A program made the position numbers and the translations under genes. 45,087 nt of DNA, taken from assembly GCA_007115975.1 (NCBI GenBank), contig SKJJ01000020.1, positions 1 to 45,087 of the forward strand, read 5' to 3'. How positions within the stretch are numbered: the stretch's first letter is position 1; every line of letters starts with the position of its first letter. The stretch is from Chitinispirillum sp. (GTDB lineage Bacteria; Fibrobacterota; Chitinivibrionia; Chitinivibrionales; Chitinispirillaceae). Below, in pieces: positions 9,217 to 17,121 of the stretch. The notes beneath the pieces were generated by a model. The model was not told where the DNA came from, made no database searches, and saw only the letters and a list, made by a program, of their open reading frames with translations.

Positions 9217-9902
9217 TTGAACATTGCGGTGCTTAAATAGAGTTGGGTTTTCACAGAACAGAGTGCACTATAAGCGACGTTCTCATTGTCAATAAAACCC
9301 TTTCCTCCTGGGGCGGGTGAGGTGAGAATATAACTCCCTACTCCTGTCCCAACCGGCACCACCCGCCGGCAGCCCCCCCCCCCGAACGCAAATTTAAAAT
9401 GCAGCCGAACCAAAGCCCGTTGGGGACGATCTCAAGTCAGTACAAATTTTAATTTTTTCTGCTCTTTTTTTTGGTTGGACAGCCGCCAACCGCGTCTGAT
9501 TTACTGCGTAAGCGGTACTGCTCTTAATTTTTTTGTTCCATGGGGTTCAATTACGTCGCGCTATTTTGTACTTGAAGCATGTTGGAAGAGGGACAGCTTG
9601 TTCTTTTTCAAATAATAGTACGTTTTAGGTAAATAGTAACTGCTGCAAGGAGTACTTTATACAGATGGTAATAGAGGTACGTGAGTTAGATGTGGCTCAA
9701 AGTGGCGAATACAGATGGTAATTCATGAAATTGACCACCATTAAGCTGCCCAAAAATGAATCATATAGCTGTATTTGTAAAAAAAATGTTTTTTTTACAA
9801 ATAAAACACCAGTCTGGTATTGCCTGAGATATATATTAAAAGTGTTTAATTTCGGACACGTAGTCCGGAGAATTTCTATTTTTTCAAAAGAGGTCGTGTA
9901 GT
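9217..9902. other. Long intergenic region upstream of the cold-shock gene
   Basis: No gene is supported in these 686 bases. They hold a GGCGGGTG/CACCCGCC inverted pair (9312-9319, 9360-9367) and a run of 11 C at 9373-9383. There is a 14-base direct repeat (ATACAGATGGTAAT, at 9659 and 9709) and a perfect 30-base AT-rich palindrome at 9773-9802. The last about 100 bases are AT-rich and presumably carry the cspA promoter and leader. Confidence 0.5.
9773..9802. promoter_or_regulatory. Perfect AT-rich palindrome upstream of cspA
   Basis: The sequence is ATTTGT, eight A, TG, eight T, ACAAAT, which gives two perfect 14-base arms with a 2-base centre. It lies 101 bases before the cold-shock start codon. 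It could be an operator or a cold-sensitive RNA hairpin. No U-tract follows on the plus strand beyond the arm itself. Its role is inferred only. Confidence 0.45.
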
Positions 9903-10106
9903 ATGTCTACAGGAGTCGTAAAGTGGTTCAATGAGAGTAAGGGTTTCGGGTTCATCTCACCCGATGATGGATCAAAAGATGTGTTCGTTCACTTTTCAGC
10001 TATCCAGTCAAGTGGATTCAAAAAGCTGGAAGAAGGACAGAACGTGGAGTTCGAAATAGTAACTGGAGAAAAAGGTCCAAGTGCTCAGAATGTAACTGCT
10101 ATCTAA
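9903..10106 (+). CDS. cspA: Cold shock protein (CspA family)
   Basis: This is a single cold-shock domain that binds single-stranded RNA/DNA and acts as an RNA chaperone. The 67-residue product shows the start [23 protein letters not shown]1 (KGFGFI) and RNP2 (VFVHF), and the usual C-terminal [21 protein letters not shown] precedes the ATG. It appears monocistronic, with a long 5' region and its own terminator just downstream. The symbol denotes the family; which paralogue it is cannot be decided. Confidence 0.95.
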   Translation: MSTGVVKWFNESKGFGFISPDDGSKDVFVHFSAIQSSGFKKLEEGQNVEFEIVTGEKGPSAQNVTAI

Positions 10107-10132
10107 TACAGTTTAAATATTTCGATCGAGTT

Positions 10133-10163
10133 AGGCCCGGAGATTTATCTTCGGGCCTTTTTT
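10133..10163 (+). terminator. Rho-independent terminator of the cold-shock gene
   Basis: AGGCCCGGAGA and TCTTCGGGCCT form an 11-base stem with one G-T pair and a 4-base TTTA loop, followed by six T. It starts 27 bases after the cspA stop codon. Confidence 0.9.
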
Positions 10164-10217
10164 GTCCCCCGATCTGGCACCGGCATCGCCAACTATCACC
10201 CGTCCCCTCAAAGCACT

Positions 10218-10646
10218 CTATCTCCTGGGTCCGAAATGATCTTTTACATTCTTCAAAACTTCTACCGCCAGCACTTCTTCACCTCTGAGTGCAATGTCAT
10301 CCACATTGATAATTCCGCAGATCTCTCCCGTGGAATCTTTTACCAGTAAGCGCCGTATTTTATAGTTTTCCATTATATGTGCTGCTTCACTGAGTTCAGA
10401 AGTCTCATTGCAGCTCACCGGTTCTTTGCTCATGATTTCCCCCACCGATGTATGCACAGGGTTAAGGGAATTGCCTACAACCCTCACCGCAACATCACGG
10501 TCGGTAATTATACCTACCAGTCTGCTATTATCAAACACGGCTAGTGAGCCAATGTCAAGTTCTTTCATCCTTACTGCTGCATGTAAAACAGTGTCCTGCG
10601 ATTGAACCCCCTCTACTCCTCTGGTCATAACATCCTGTACTAACAT
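10218..10646 (-). CDS. CBS-domain pair protein
   Basis: The 142-residue protein is made almost entirely of two CBS motifs (about residues 1-60 and 70-125), a module that binds adenine nucleotides and regulates partners. Visible landmarks are VQDVMTRGVEGVQ, GIITDRDVAVRVV, VGEIMSKEPVSC and GIINVDDIAL. The ATG has the ribosome site GGGGGGA upstream on the minus strand. It lies about 170 bases downstream of the site-2 protease gene, which has its own CBS pair. No enzymatic domain is present, so the partner is unknown. Confidence 0.9.
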   Translation of the reverse strand: MLVQDVMTRGVEGVQSQDTVLHAAVRMKELDIGSLAVFDNSRLVGIITDRDVAVRVVGNSLNPVHTSVGEIMSKEPVSCNETSELSEAAHIMENYKIRRLLVKDSTGEICGIINVDDIALRGEEVLAVEVLKNVKDHFGPRR

Positions 10647-10812
10647 AGTAATCCCCCCTTTTAGTTGGTCACCTTTTTCCTATACACTACTCATCCAGTA
10701 TGTACAGAGTTCACCCGAAGCATTCGACCGGCTCGGGTATACCCCGCTATCCTTTCTGTAAGAGTACGAATAAGGCAAGGGTGGTTGGTGAGGAGTAGGG
10801 AGCTCCCCGTTC

Positions 10813-11949
10813 CTATTTTTTCTGTTCCAAATCCAGTTTGAGGGAGAAAAATTGCATCAGGTCTTTAAGGGTGATGACCCCCTGGAGGTCGCCAGATGAA
10901 TTAACAACCATGAGGCGGCTTTTTCCGGTACGGTTCATTTTATTGAGCGCATTTACCACGTCATCATTGGCATAGACAATGGTGTCTGTTGAACAGGAGA
11001 GGGCTACATCCTTCACTGTGAGTGTTTCCCACTGATTACGGGTCAGATCCCTGATTTCGTTGGTGGAGATACAGCTCGTGAGATGTCCGTTTTGGACAAC
11101 GGGGAACATCTTGTAGTGGTAGCGGTAGATATAGTCATTGATCAGTTTGTCGACGGTAAGGTCTGGAGGCACGGTTACAGGGTCTGTTTTCATGAAACGA
11201 CGAACTTTCTCACCCTGCAAAAATTGTTTCATCATCAGCTGCTGATACGAAATATTTGCCGCATTCCAGAGAAAAAAGCCAATAAGGATCCACCAGAACC
11301 CGCCGATTACGTTTCCGGTGAAAATGAAGAGTACACCAAGGGCAATGAGAAGTGCACCGAAAGCCGCACCGACTCGGGATGAGACACGGGTCGCCCAGGT
11401 GAGATTTCCCTTGAAGTACCACAGAATGGAACGCAATACCCTGCCTCCGTCAAGGGGGAAAGCGGGAAGCATGTTAAATACTGCAAGAACGATGTTTATC
11501 AGGGAGAGGTATATGGTGATTCCGTTTACAGAGACGGGCCAGTTGTTTTGGATGCCAAAAACATAGACAAAATAGAATGCTGCTCCAAGAGCTATACTCG
11601 TAAGTGGGCCGGCAATCGCCATGAAAAACTCCGCCTTTGCATTGGGCGGCTCCTCATCCATCTCTGCAACTCCCCCAAACACAAAAAGGGTGATACCCTT
11701 AATGGGCAACCCGAACCGTCTGGCCACAAATGAGTGCATAAACTCGTGTAACACAATGGAGATAAAAAGACCGAGTGCTCCGCCAATGCCCATCCACCAG
11801 TACGTGTTCTGATCAAGTTCCGGGAAATAGAATGGAAAGAGCCCTTCAGCAAGTGACCACACTATAAGAAAAAGCAGAATAAACCAGCTAAAGTCGATAT
11901 TAACCTGAAATCCCAGAAGCTTGAAGAGGGGTATTTTGCGTCCGAACAT
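10813..11949 (-). CDS. Site-2 protease family (M50) membrane metalloprotease with CBS pair
   Basis: This is an integral-membrane zinc protease of the RseP/SpoIVFB superfamily, group III (CBS-containing). Counting from the ATG at 11949, about six hydrophobic helices span residues 17-245. The zinc motif HEFMH is at 68-72 and the second active-site motif NMLPAFPLDGG at about 159-169. A tandem CBS region (about 255-375) forms the C-terminus. A TTG at 11997 would extend it by 16 residues; the ATG start MFGRKIPLFKLLG is the usual family N-terminus. The substrate is unknown. The SpoIVFB-like architecture suggests nucleotide-sensing regulation. Confidence 0.93.
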   Translation of the reverse strand: MFGRKIPLFKLLGFQVNIDFSWFILLFLIVWSLAEGLFPFYFPELDQNTYWWMGIGGALGLFISIVLHEFMHSFVARRFGLPIKGITLFVFGGVAEMDEEPPNAKAEFFMAIAGPLTSIALGAAFYFVYVFGIQNNWPVSVNGITIYLSLINIVLAVFNMLPAFPLDGGRVLRSILWYFKGNLTWATRVSSRVGAAFGALLIALGVLFIFTGNVIGGFWWILIGFFLWNAANISYQQLMMKQFLQGEKVRRFMKTDPVTVPPDLTVDKLINDYIYRYHYKMFPVVQNGHLTSCISTNEIRDLTRNQWETLTVKDVALSCSTDTIVYANDDVVNALNKMNRTGKSRLMVVNSSGDLQGVITLKDLMQFFSLKLDLEQKK

Positions 11950-11997
11950 AAGAGTTTTTCCCGTTGTTTGGAAATGTAGAAGCGGAATATGCCTCAA

Positions 11998-12336
11998 TCA
12001 GCAGGAGCAAGTCATAATCAGATGATACCTGCAATCGCTGTTCCAATTGCGGGGGTTTTGGGGGAGGGTTCTCACAGAGTGCACGGAGAACACAGAGGGG
12101 GGACTTTAATTATTTACTCATGTAAAAAGTTGTGTGTGCCTCTGGGTGGCCGGTGTCTTTGTCCGGAAGTCACGACCTAAAGTCCGGATTCGCTGGTTAA
12201 CTGTACAGGTGGGCTCACCAGCCTCTGTTTCGCGATTCTGCGGGCTTTCAAGCGGGGTCAACAAGGTCTCTCAAGTCTCAAGTTTAACACCTGTGAGGGT
12301 TACCCCGGCCGACTCAAAAATAATAAGAGCGGGTGG
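11998..12336. other. Intergenic region with a CACGGAG-type repeat fragment
   Basis: No gene is supported. TTCTCACAGAGTGCACGGAG followed by AACACAGAGG (about 12069-12098) matches the repeat family also seen near 14340 and 14425. The rest shows no recognised signal. Confidence 0.4.
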
Positions 12337-12564
12337 TTACCTGATCCCCTCCAACGCCTCTTCCATCCTCCGGTCATGCATCTCTCTGGCTTCACCCACT
12401 CTCTCCCGTACCCTTGCAGGGATCTGCTGCATCCTCTCTACCCCCTGCTCCTGCGGTGACAGAGATTCCCTGGCACTCTCGGGGATCTCTGTGGTTCTTC
12501 CGATATAGAGACTCAGAAGAACAATCGCTGCAACCACTACTGCTATGAAAACTAAATTTCTCAT
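12337..12564 (-). CDS. Small membrane-anchored helical protein, unknown
   Basis: The 75-residue product has an N-terminal hydrophobic segment (NLVFIAVVVAAIVLLSLYI, about residues 3-21). A highly charged helical tail rich in Arg and Glu follows (ARVRERVGEAREMHDRRMEE), which suggests a coiled coil or amphipathic helix. It is not a recognised family. CAGGAGGC upstream of the ATG is a near-perfect ribosome site, the main reason for accepting such a short gene. It lies about 100 bases downstream of the FmdB-type gene on the same strand. Confidence 0.65.
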   Translation of the reverse strand: MRNLVFIAVVVAAIVLLSLYIGRTTEIPESARESLSPQEQGVERMQQIPARVRERVGEAREMHDRRMEEALEGIR

Positions 12565-12661
12565 GACCAGCCTCCTGTTTTGAGAGAGTTGTAACTATCA
12601 TTAGGTCAAATCTGATTTTACCACGGGGGCAATCCGATCTCCATAGTCACCGAATAGAGTG

Positions 12662-12892
12662 CTACATCCCGTGAGGACAACCACCCGAGGCGCAGGAGTT
12701 GGCTCCGGCACAACCAGTTGAGCAGGATGGCATTCCAGAGCTCCCCATCGATATGCCTCCTATGGCAGACATCTGTTTTTCGGTGTCCTCTGAACTGCAG
12801 CCCGGACAGGGAACTGACTGGTCTCTGTCACCGCAGACAAGCTCTTCAAAAAGGTGATCACATTTTTTGCAGCGGTATTCAAATAGTGGCAT
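12662..12892 (-). CDS. FmdB-family zinc ribbon protein
   Basis: The 76-residue protein begins with the FmdB/CxxC_CxxC signature PLFEYRCKKCDHLFEELV. It has C8/C11 and C29/C32 as the metal-binding pairs (YRCKKC and VPCPGC). The C-terminal tail is rich in Ser, Gly and Cys and ends SGGCPHGM, which is common in this family. AAGGAGA precedes the ATG. The family is thought to be regulatory or metal-binding and its precise role is unknown. It is unrelated in sequence to the FmdE-family gene at 23284. Confidence 0.88.
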   Translation of the reverse strand: MPLFEYRCKKCDHLFEELVCGDRDQSVPCPGCSSEDTEKQMSAIGGISMGSSGMPSCSTGCAGANSCASGGCPHGM

Positions 12893-13249
12893 GGCTGTCT
12901 CCTTTGTTGCCTGGATAATAATCTTTAAAAGGTTGTCACTAAATAATAATGTAAATAGTTTTCAGCCAAAACGGGCGGCTTAACTATCTATATACGATAT
13001 ATACGTCTAAAATAGGTAAACATGGATACAATAAATTACATTTTGCCCATTTTGGGTAAGGCATATCAAACCAAGGATATTTCAGTCCGTTTCAAAACAT
13101 ACTGATTTACCCTAAAAAAGTGCACCTGCTGCACCAGATACCTGATGATTGCAAAGAGATTTTCGTAACCTGCAGTGTCGGTTCGTTTTTGCAACAGATC
13201 AGTTTGGAACAGCACCGTATAAATTCCCGAAAAAATCAATCCATAACCC
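12893..13249. other. Intergenic region upstream of the FmdB-type gene
   Basis: No gene is supported; an open frame at 13066-13299 on the minus strand overlaps the GH130 3' end and has no ribosome site. The stretch is AT-rich, with a CTATATACGATATATACG near-palindrome around 12990 and a probable terminator at 13114-13134. Confidence 0.4.
13114..13134 (-). terminator. Possible terminator after the GH130 gene
   Basis: On the minus strand GTGCA-GCAGG-TGCAC is followed by six T. The stem is only 5 bases (slightly longer with mismatches) and lies about 115 bases after the stop, so confidence is modest. Confidence 0.4.
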
Positions 13250-14185
13250 TCACAACGGCTCACGCCGCTTCGATAAACAGATCTCCACCAAATCCCCAAT
13301 CAGTGCCGTCCCTGCACACATAACCGAATCTGCTCCGCCCCAGTAGATCTTAACCGTACCATCACTTTCAGGAATCGCTCCGCAGCAGAAAACCACATTG
13401 TTTACATACCCGCTCACTTCCCAGGGGTCTTCGGGTTGAAGAATCCACTCATCGGCCACTCCCAGAAGCTGTGATGGGTCCTGGAGGTCATGGAGTGCTG
13501 CACCCAGCCGGTACACCGAACCGCTCATTGTCTTAAACACCCCGTGAAAGATAGTGAGCCATCCGTTCTCTGTTCGAAACGGTGTGGCACCAGGGCCCAC
13601 CTTCATCTCATCCCAGTGGTAGGTCTGCGGTTTTATAAGCACTTTGGAATCGCCCCAGTGGATTAGGTCTGGGGAGTAGGATATCCATATTGACCAGGGT
13701 GAAATTTCAGAATGAGGTCTGTCAAGTCGAACGTAGCGCCCATGGAACCTTTGGGGAAAAAGGACAACATTACGATAATCGGCCTGGGTGATAAGCGAAA
13801 TGCGTTCGAGACCTGCAAAATCTTTTGTTTTGGCAAGTGTTACCCGCACCCCGTGTCTGGAATAGGCGCTGTAGGTGATGTAGTATTCATTATCTATGCA
13901 GCAAATCCTTGGGTCTTCAACTCCGTACTCCTCATACGTTCTGAAAGGCTCCTCTTTTGCGGGGGTGATAAACGGCTCTGGTCTTGCCCTGAACGAAAAC
14001 CCGTCCTCACTTTGAGCCAGTCCGATAACCGATCGGCCGTTTCCAAGATGAGACCTGAAGAGCATTATGTACGTGCCGTCATGTTTTATCATGCCTGCAT
14101 TGTGCACGGTCGCAACAGGGTAAGGGATATGGGCTTTTGTGAGAATGGGGTTGCGTTGGTGTCGCTTTACAATTTGATTATTCAT
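13250..14185 (-). CDS. Glycoside hydrolase family 130 protein (mannoside phosphorylase type)
   Basis: GH130 enzymes are five-bladed beta-propellers that phosphorolyse or hydrolyse beta-mannosides. The 311-residue product shows family landmarks: NPILT near the start, NAGMIKHDGTYIMLFR, EDPRICCID (EDPR at 90-93), GPGATPFRTENGWLTIFHG, and YWGGADSVMCAGTA near the end. No signal peptide is seen, so it is probably cytoplasmic and acts on imported oligosaccharides. Whether it is a phosphorylase or a hydrolase needs subfamily placement. No sugar transporter or other glycoside gene is adjacent, so its substrate cannot be read from context. Confidence 0.9.
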   Translation of the reverse strand: MNNQIVKRHQRNPILTKAHIPYPVATVHNAGMIKHDGTYIMLFRSHLGNGRSVIGLAQSEDGFSFRARPEPFITPAKEEPFRTYEEYGVEDPRICCIDNEYYITYSAYSRHGVRVTLAKTKDFAGLERISLITQADYRNVVLFPQRFHGRYVRLDRPHSEISPWSIWISYSPDLIHWGDSKVLIKPQTYHWDEMKVGPGATPFRTENGWLTIFHGVFKTMSGSVYRLGAALHDLQDPSQLLGVADEWILQPEDPWEVSGYVNNVVFCCGAIPESDGTVKIYWGGADSVMCAGTALIGDLVEICLSKRREPL

Positions 14186-14339
14186 GGTGATTGTCCTGTG
14201 GATAATGGCCTAAAAGGTATCCGATAGGATGGGGGTACATATTTTGGGATGCTTCTAAATACTTGGGAGGGGAGTTCACTGCCCGTTCTCCGTAGCAGAC
14301 TACTGTGAATGGCAGGCATAGGGGGAGAGGGAGAGGGGA

Positions 14340-14475
14340 AGTTTCTCACGGAGCTCACGGAGTACACAGAGGTAGAGAAAGAGTTGTTCAAACCCTTCGG
14401 GAAAACCAGTGAGAACCCCACCTAAAAACTCCGTGAGCTCCGCACCCACCGTGCACTCCGCGAGAAATCTCTCTT
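14340..14475. repeat. Inverted repeat of the CACGGAG family
   Basis: The left arm reads GTTTCTCACGGAGCTCACGG followed by AGTACACAGAGG. The right arm (about 14427-14475) reads CTCCGTGAGCTCC and ends in CACTCCGCGAGAAATC. The arms are imperfect reverse complements separated by about 50 bases. The element sits just downstream of the zinc operon's last gene and could terminate it. Related fragments occur near 12070. Confidence 0.65.
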
Positions 14476-14483
14476 CACAACAA

Positions 14484-15221
14484 CTAATTAAACCCCGGAA
14501 ACAACCAAGGAGTAGATGGCCTTTGGGACTTCTCAATCAGTGGTGAATTGACCTTTATCACAAATAATCCGTCAAGAGAATCTGTAGTCACAACGCCTTC
14601 GACAACAACCCAGGAATCATCTTCAATATGGATCCCTTCGGGCTTTTTAACAAATACCCCAACCGGCATTGCATCAGCAGCGCAGCAAACCATTACGTAC
14701 CTGAATATGTAGAGGTACTCCTTTGGGATTCGCTCGCCGCTATAGACCATGCCGGTAAACTGTACCGTGTTGTTTACAAACTTCTCCGGGCTCATGCTTA
14801 ATTCAAGGAGGGTTACACTACCTTGAGAAGAGTCGGGAGTTGTATCTCCGCCGGTTATGTTTGGCTGAATCAGCGATTGGCCCTGATAGTAACTGCTTCT
14901 CAGCGACAGTCTGGTTTTCAGCGCATCGGTACCGTAATCAGCATCACTGAAGGCGAGAATGAACGGGGCAGGAATCAGAATAAAGGCAAATTTCAATAGT
15001 GAACTGAAATTGAGTCTTGCCCTTTTAGTTTTGGGTGTTTGATTGTACAGTGTCACGACTGTAAAGAGTGAGACAATAAAAAGGCCAGCAGTAACCAGCC
15101 ACCACAACCCCGGTTTAAGAAACCGCACAAGCACAATCGTGCCATCAACAGGCATCAGGAGGCCTGAATAGATAATGATCCATATAAAGAGTACCGAGAG
15201 GTGACCGTACTTTGTTTTCAT
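14484..15221 (-). CDS. TIGR03943 family protein (DUF1980), permease partner
   Basis: The 245-residue protein has three or four N-terminal hydrophobic segments (about 8-95), then a soluble beta-rich domain. The C-terminal block (QFTGMVYSGE...YIFRYVMVCCAADAMPVGVF) is characteristic of TIGR03943/YcgQ-like proteins. These are usually encoded next to YraQ/YcgR permeases. The start overlaps the upstream permease stop (ATGA). The pair follows znuB in one operon, which suggests a role in zinc handling, consistent with Zur-linked homologues in other bacteria. The mechanism is unknown. Confidence 0.85.
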   Translation of the reverse strand: MKTKYGHLSVLFIWIIIYSGLLMPVDGTIVLVRFLKPGLWWLVTAGLFIVSLFTVVTLYNQTPKTKRARLNFSSLLKFAFILIPAPFILAFSDADYGTDALKTRLSLRSSYYQGQSLIQPNITGGDTTPDSSQGSVTLLELSMSPEKFVNNTVQFTGMVYSGERIPKEYLYIFRYVMVCCAADAMPVGVFVKKPEGIHIEDDSWVVVEGVVTTDSLDGLFVIKVNSPLIEKSQRPSTPWLFPGFN

Positions 15222-16273
15222 AAGAGCGCAGCTGTTTCTATAAAGTGAGCGAAAAAGAGTGAGTAGACAAATACAAGCACGGTGATTATTGTCACCATGA
15301 ATATGATAAATTTCCTGTTGAAAATTGAACGGTACATCAGAATCTGCTTAACATCGAGCATGGGGCCGAAAATCATAAACGCCAGCTGTCCGGCAATGGG
15401 AACCAGGCCTCTGAATGAAACCGCCACAAATGCATCGGCTTCACTGCAGAGATTGAGGATAAATGCAAGAAACATCATTGCCGGGATAGTGATAAAAGAG
15501 AGCCCTGAAACCTGATCAAATATATTGACATCCATCGATGAGCGGACAACTGCTGCAATGAATGTTCCCACTATCAGATATCTGCCCACATCAAAAAAGT
15601 CATCCCGTGCATGGAGCAGTGCATCATTGATTCTTAGAAGCAGAGGTCTGTGATCCTGCTCATGGCTGTGGTCGTGGTCATGCCCACAGCCGCACTTTGA
15701 ATGAGCGCTAGTGTCTGAAATCTCAATAGCATCCTTGGCCGAGAACAGCGAACCTGCAACTATTCCTACTGTGACGGCGATTCCATAACCAAAGAGGGTG
15801 CGGCTGATTACCACAACCCAGTTACCCTGATAGGCAACGATTGTAGACCAGATTACTATGGGGTTAACAATGGGACCGGCGAGTAAAAAGGCGATACCGG
15901 CAGAAAAGGGGAGGCCTTTTTTAAACAGTCTTCTAACGATTGGTACTATGGCACACTCACATACCGGGAATATCAATCCCATGGCACCGCCCCAGGCTGC
16001 CAATCCGTACCGGTTACCCAGTATCACTTTTTCGATAAAGCTTTTTGGTATGAATACTTCCACAAGCCCGCTCACCAGTGAGCCTATGAGCATGAAACTG
16101 AACGCCTCCAGCGCAATTGATGCATAGGTTATGGCAAATACGTTTCTTGGAATGCCAAAAGGGGATTCCAGCAGGAAAAATAACCCTGCAATGCAGAAAA
16201 ATGTCAGGTAAAAGATATTCATCAGCGCGGTAGTAACTACCGGTTTTTTAACTGAGATACTGCTTTGCTGCAT
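15218..16273 (-). CDS. YraQ/ArsP-type permease (UPF0718) with His-rich loop
   Basis: This is a polytopic membrane protein with about eight helices of the PF03773 permease family. It carries the conserved motifs FPVCECAIVPIVRRL and AFLLAGPIVNPIV. A loop in the middle (KCGCGHDHDHSHEQDH) is rich in His and Cys and likely binds metal. An ATG at 16273 with AAGGA upstream is my preferred start; another in-frame ATG at 16294 lacks a ribosome site. Either start lies inside the 3' end of znuB, so translation is coupled. With the TIGR03943 protein it forms a two-gene permease module in the zinc operon. Confidence 0.88.
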   Translation of the reverse strand: MQQSSISVKKPVVTTALMNIFYLTFFCIAGLFFLLESPFGIPRNVFAITYASIALEAFSFMLIGSLVSGLVEVFIPKSFIEKVILGNRYGLAAWGGAMGLIFPVCECAIVPIVRRLFKKGLPFSAGIAFLLAGPIVNPIVIWSTIVAYQGNWVVVISRTLFGYGIAVTVGIVAGSLFSAKDAIEISDTSAHSKCGCGHDHDHSHEQDHRPLLLRINDALLHARDDFFDVGRYLIVGTFIAAVVRSSMDVNIFDQVSGLSFITIPAMMFLAFILNLCSEADAFVAVSFRGLVPIAGQLAFMIFGPMLDVKQILMYRSIFNRKFIIFMVTIITVLVFVYSLFFAHFIETAALL

Positions 16274-17121
16274 TTGGTCAAGTTCCTTTTGCATATATTG
16301 GTGTTGAGCAGTACAACCTGCAGATAGCAGATTCCTGCTATCAAAATCACCGTTGCACCTGTGGGAAGTTCAAGCCGGTAACTTACGGCAAGGCCTGAGG
16401 TGGTAAACAGAAGGCTCAGGAACGCCGCTGTAATCATCATTGAAAAAAGGCGGTTTGTCAGTCGTGATGCTGTGGCGGCAGGGATAGAGAGCAGCGCTAT
16501 GACCAGTACGATCCCGACAATCTGGGTCAGCAGTACAACGGTCAGTGCACTTATAATTAATATGACAAAGGTAACCGCTGCTACAGGAATGCCCCGGACA
16601 AGCGATGCCTCCTCATGGAAACAGACCGAAAGAATCTGATTAAAAAAGAGTGCGGTCAGCGCAATGATAATCAGATTGAGAGCACCCATAAAAAAAAGAT
16701 CAGTTGGGGTGACCATAAGTATGTTGCCGAAAAGGTAGCTCATCAGATCCTGGCTGTACCCGGGGGTTTTCATTATAAAGATTATTCCGATGGCCATACC
16801 CAGTGCCCAGATAATGCTCAGAACAGAATCCACTCTCTCCTTTGCATACGCAGTTGCCCAGGAGATGATACAGGCGGCACAGATCGCTGCGATCGTTGCC
16901 CCAACCATTGGGGTAAACCAGCTGACGCCATACACTACCTGAAAAAAACGGGCTGCACCAAGGCCTCCAAGAACGGAGTGGGAAATTGCACCTGCTATAT
17001 AGGTTGACCGCCGCACAACTATGAGGCTGCCCACCACACCAGAGGCAACCGATGAGAGAACGGATGCAGCCAGTGCGTATTGAAGAAAGGGGTATCTGAT
17101 CAGGTCGGTGAAAAATTCCAT
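16237..17121 (-). CDS. znuB: Zinc/manganese ABC transporter permease (ZnuB-like)
   Basis: This is the membrane subunit of an ABC-3 family metal importer. The 294-residue product has about eight hydrophobic helices. It starts with the family pattern FLQYALAASVLSSVASGVVG followed by GSLIVVRRSTYIAGAISHSV, and includes the EEASLVRGIP coupling segment. It overlaps znuC by 1 base (TGATG) and runs about 37 bases into the permease gene downstream. Zinc rather than manganese is inferred from the neighbouring His-rich ZnuA and Fur-type regulator. Confidence 0.93.
   Translation of the reverse strand: MEFFTDLIRYPFLQYALAASVLSSVASGVVGSLIVVRRSTYIAGAISHSVLGGLGAARFFQVVYGVSWFTPMVGATIAAICAACIISWATAYAKERVDSVLSIIWALGMAIGIIFIMKTPGYSQDLMSYLFGNILMVTPTDLFFMGALNLIIIALTALFFNQILSVCFHEEASLVRGIPVAAVTFVILIISALTVVLLTQIVGIVLVIALLSIPAATASRLTNRLFSMMITAAFLSLLFTTSGLAVSYRLELPTGATVILIAGICYLQVVLLNTNICKRNLTKCSKAVSQLKNR

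Noticed and set aside
13066..13299. Minus-strand open frame of 77 codons overlapping the GH130 3' end
   Set aside because: Overlaps a well-supported gene by about 50 bases in another frame, lacks a ribosome site and contains the likely GH130 terminator.
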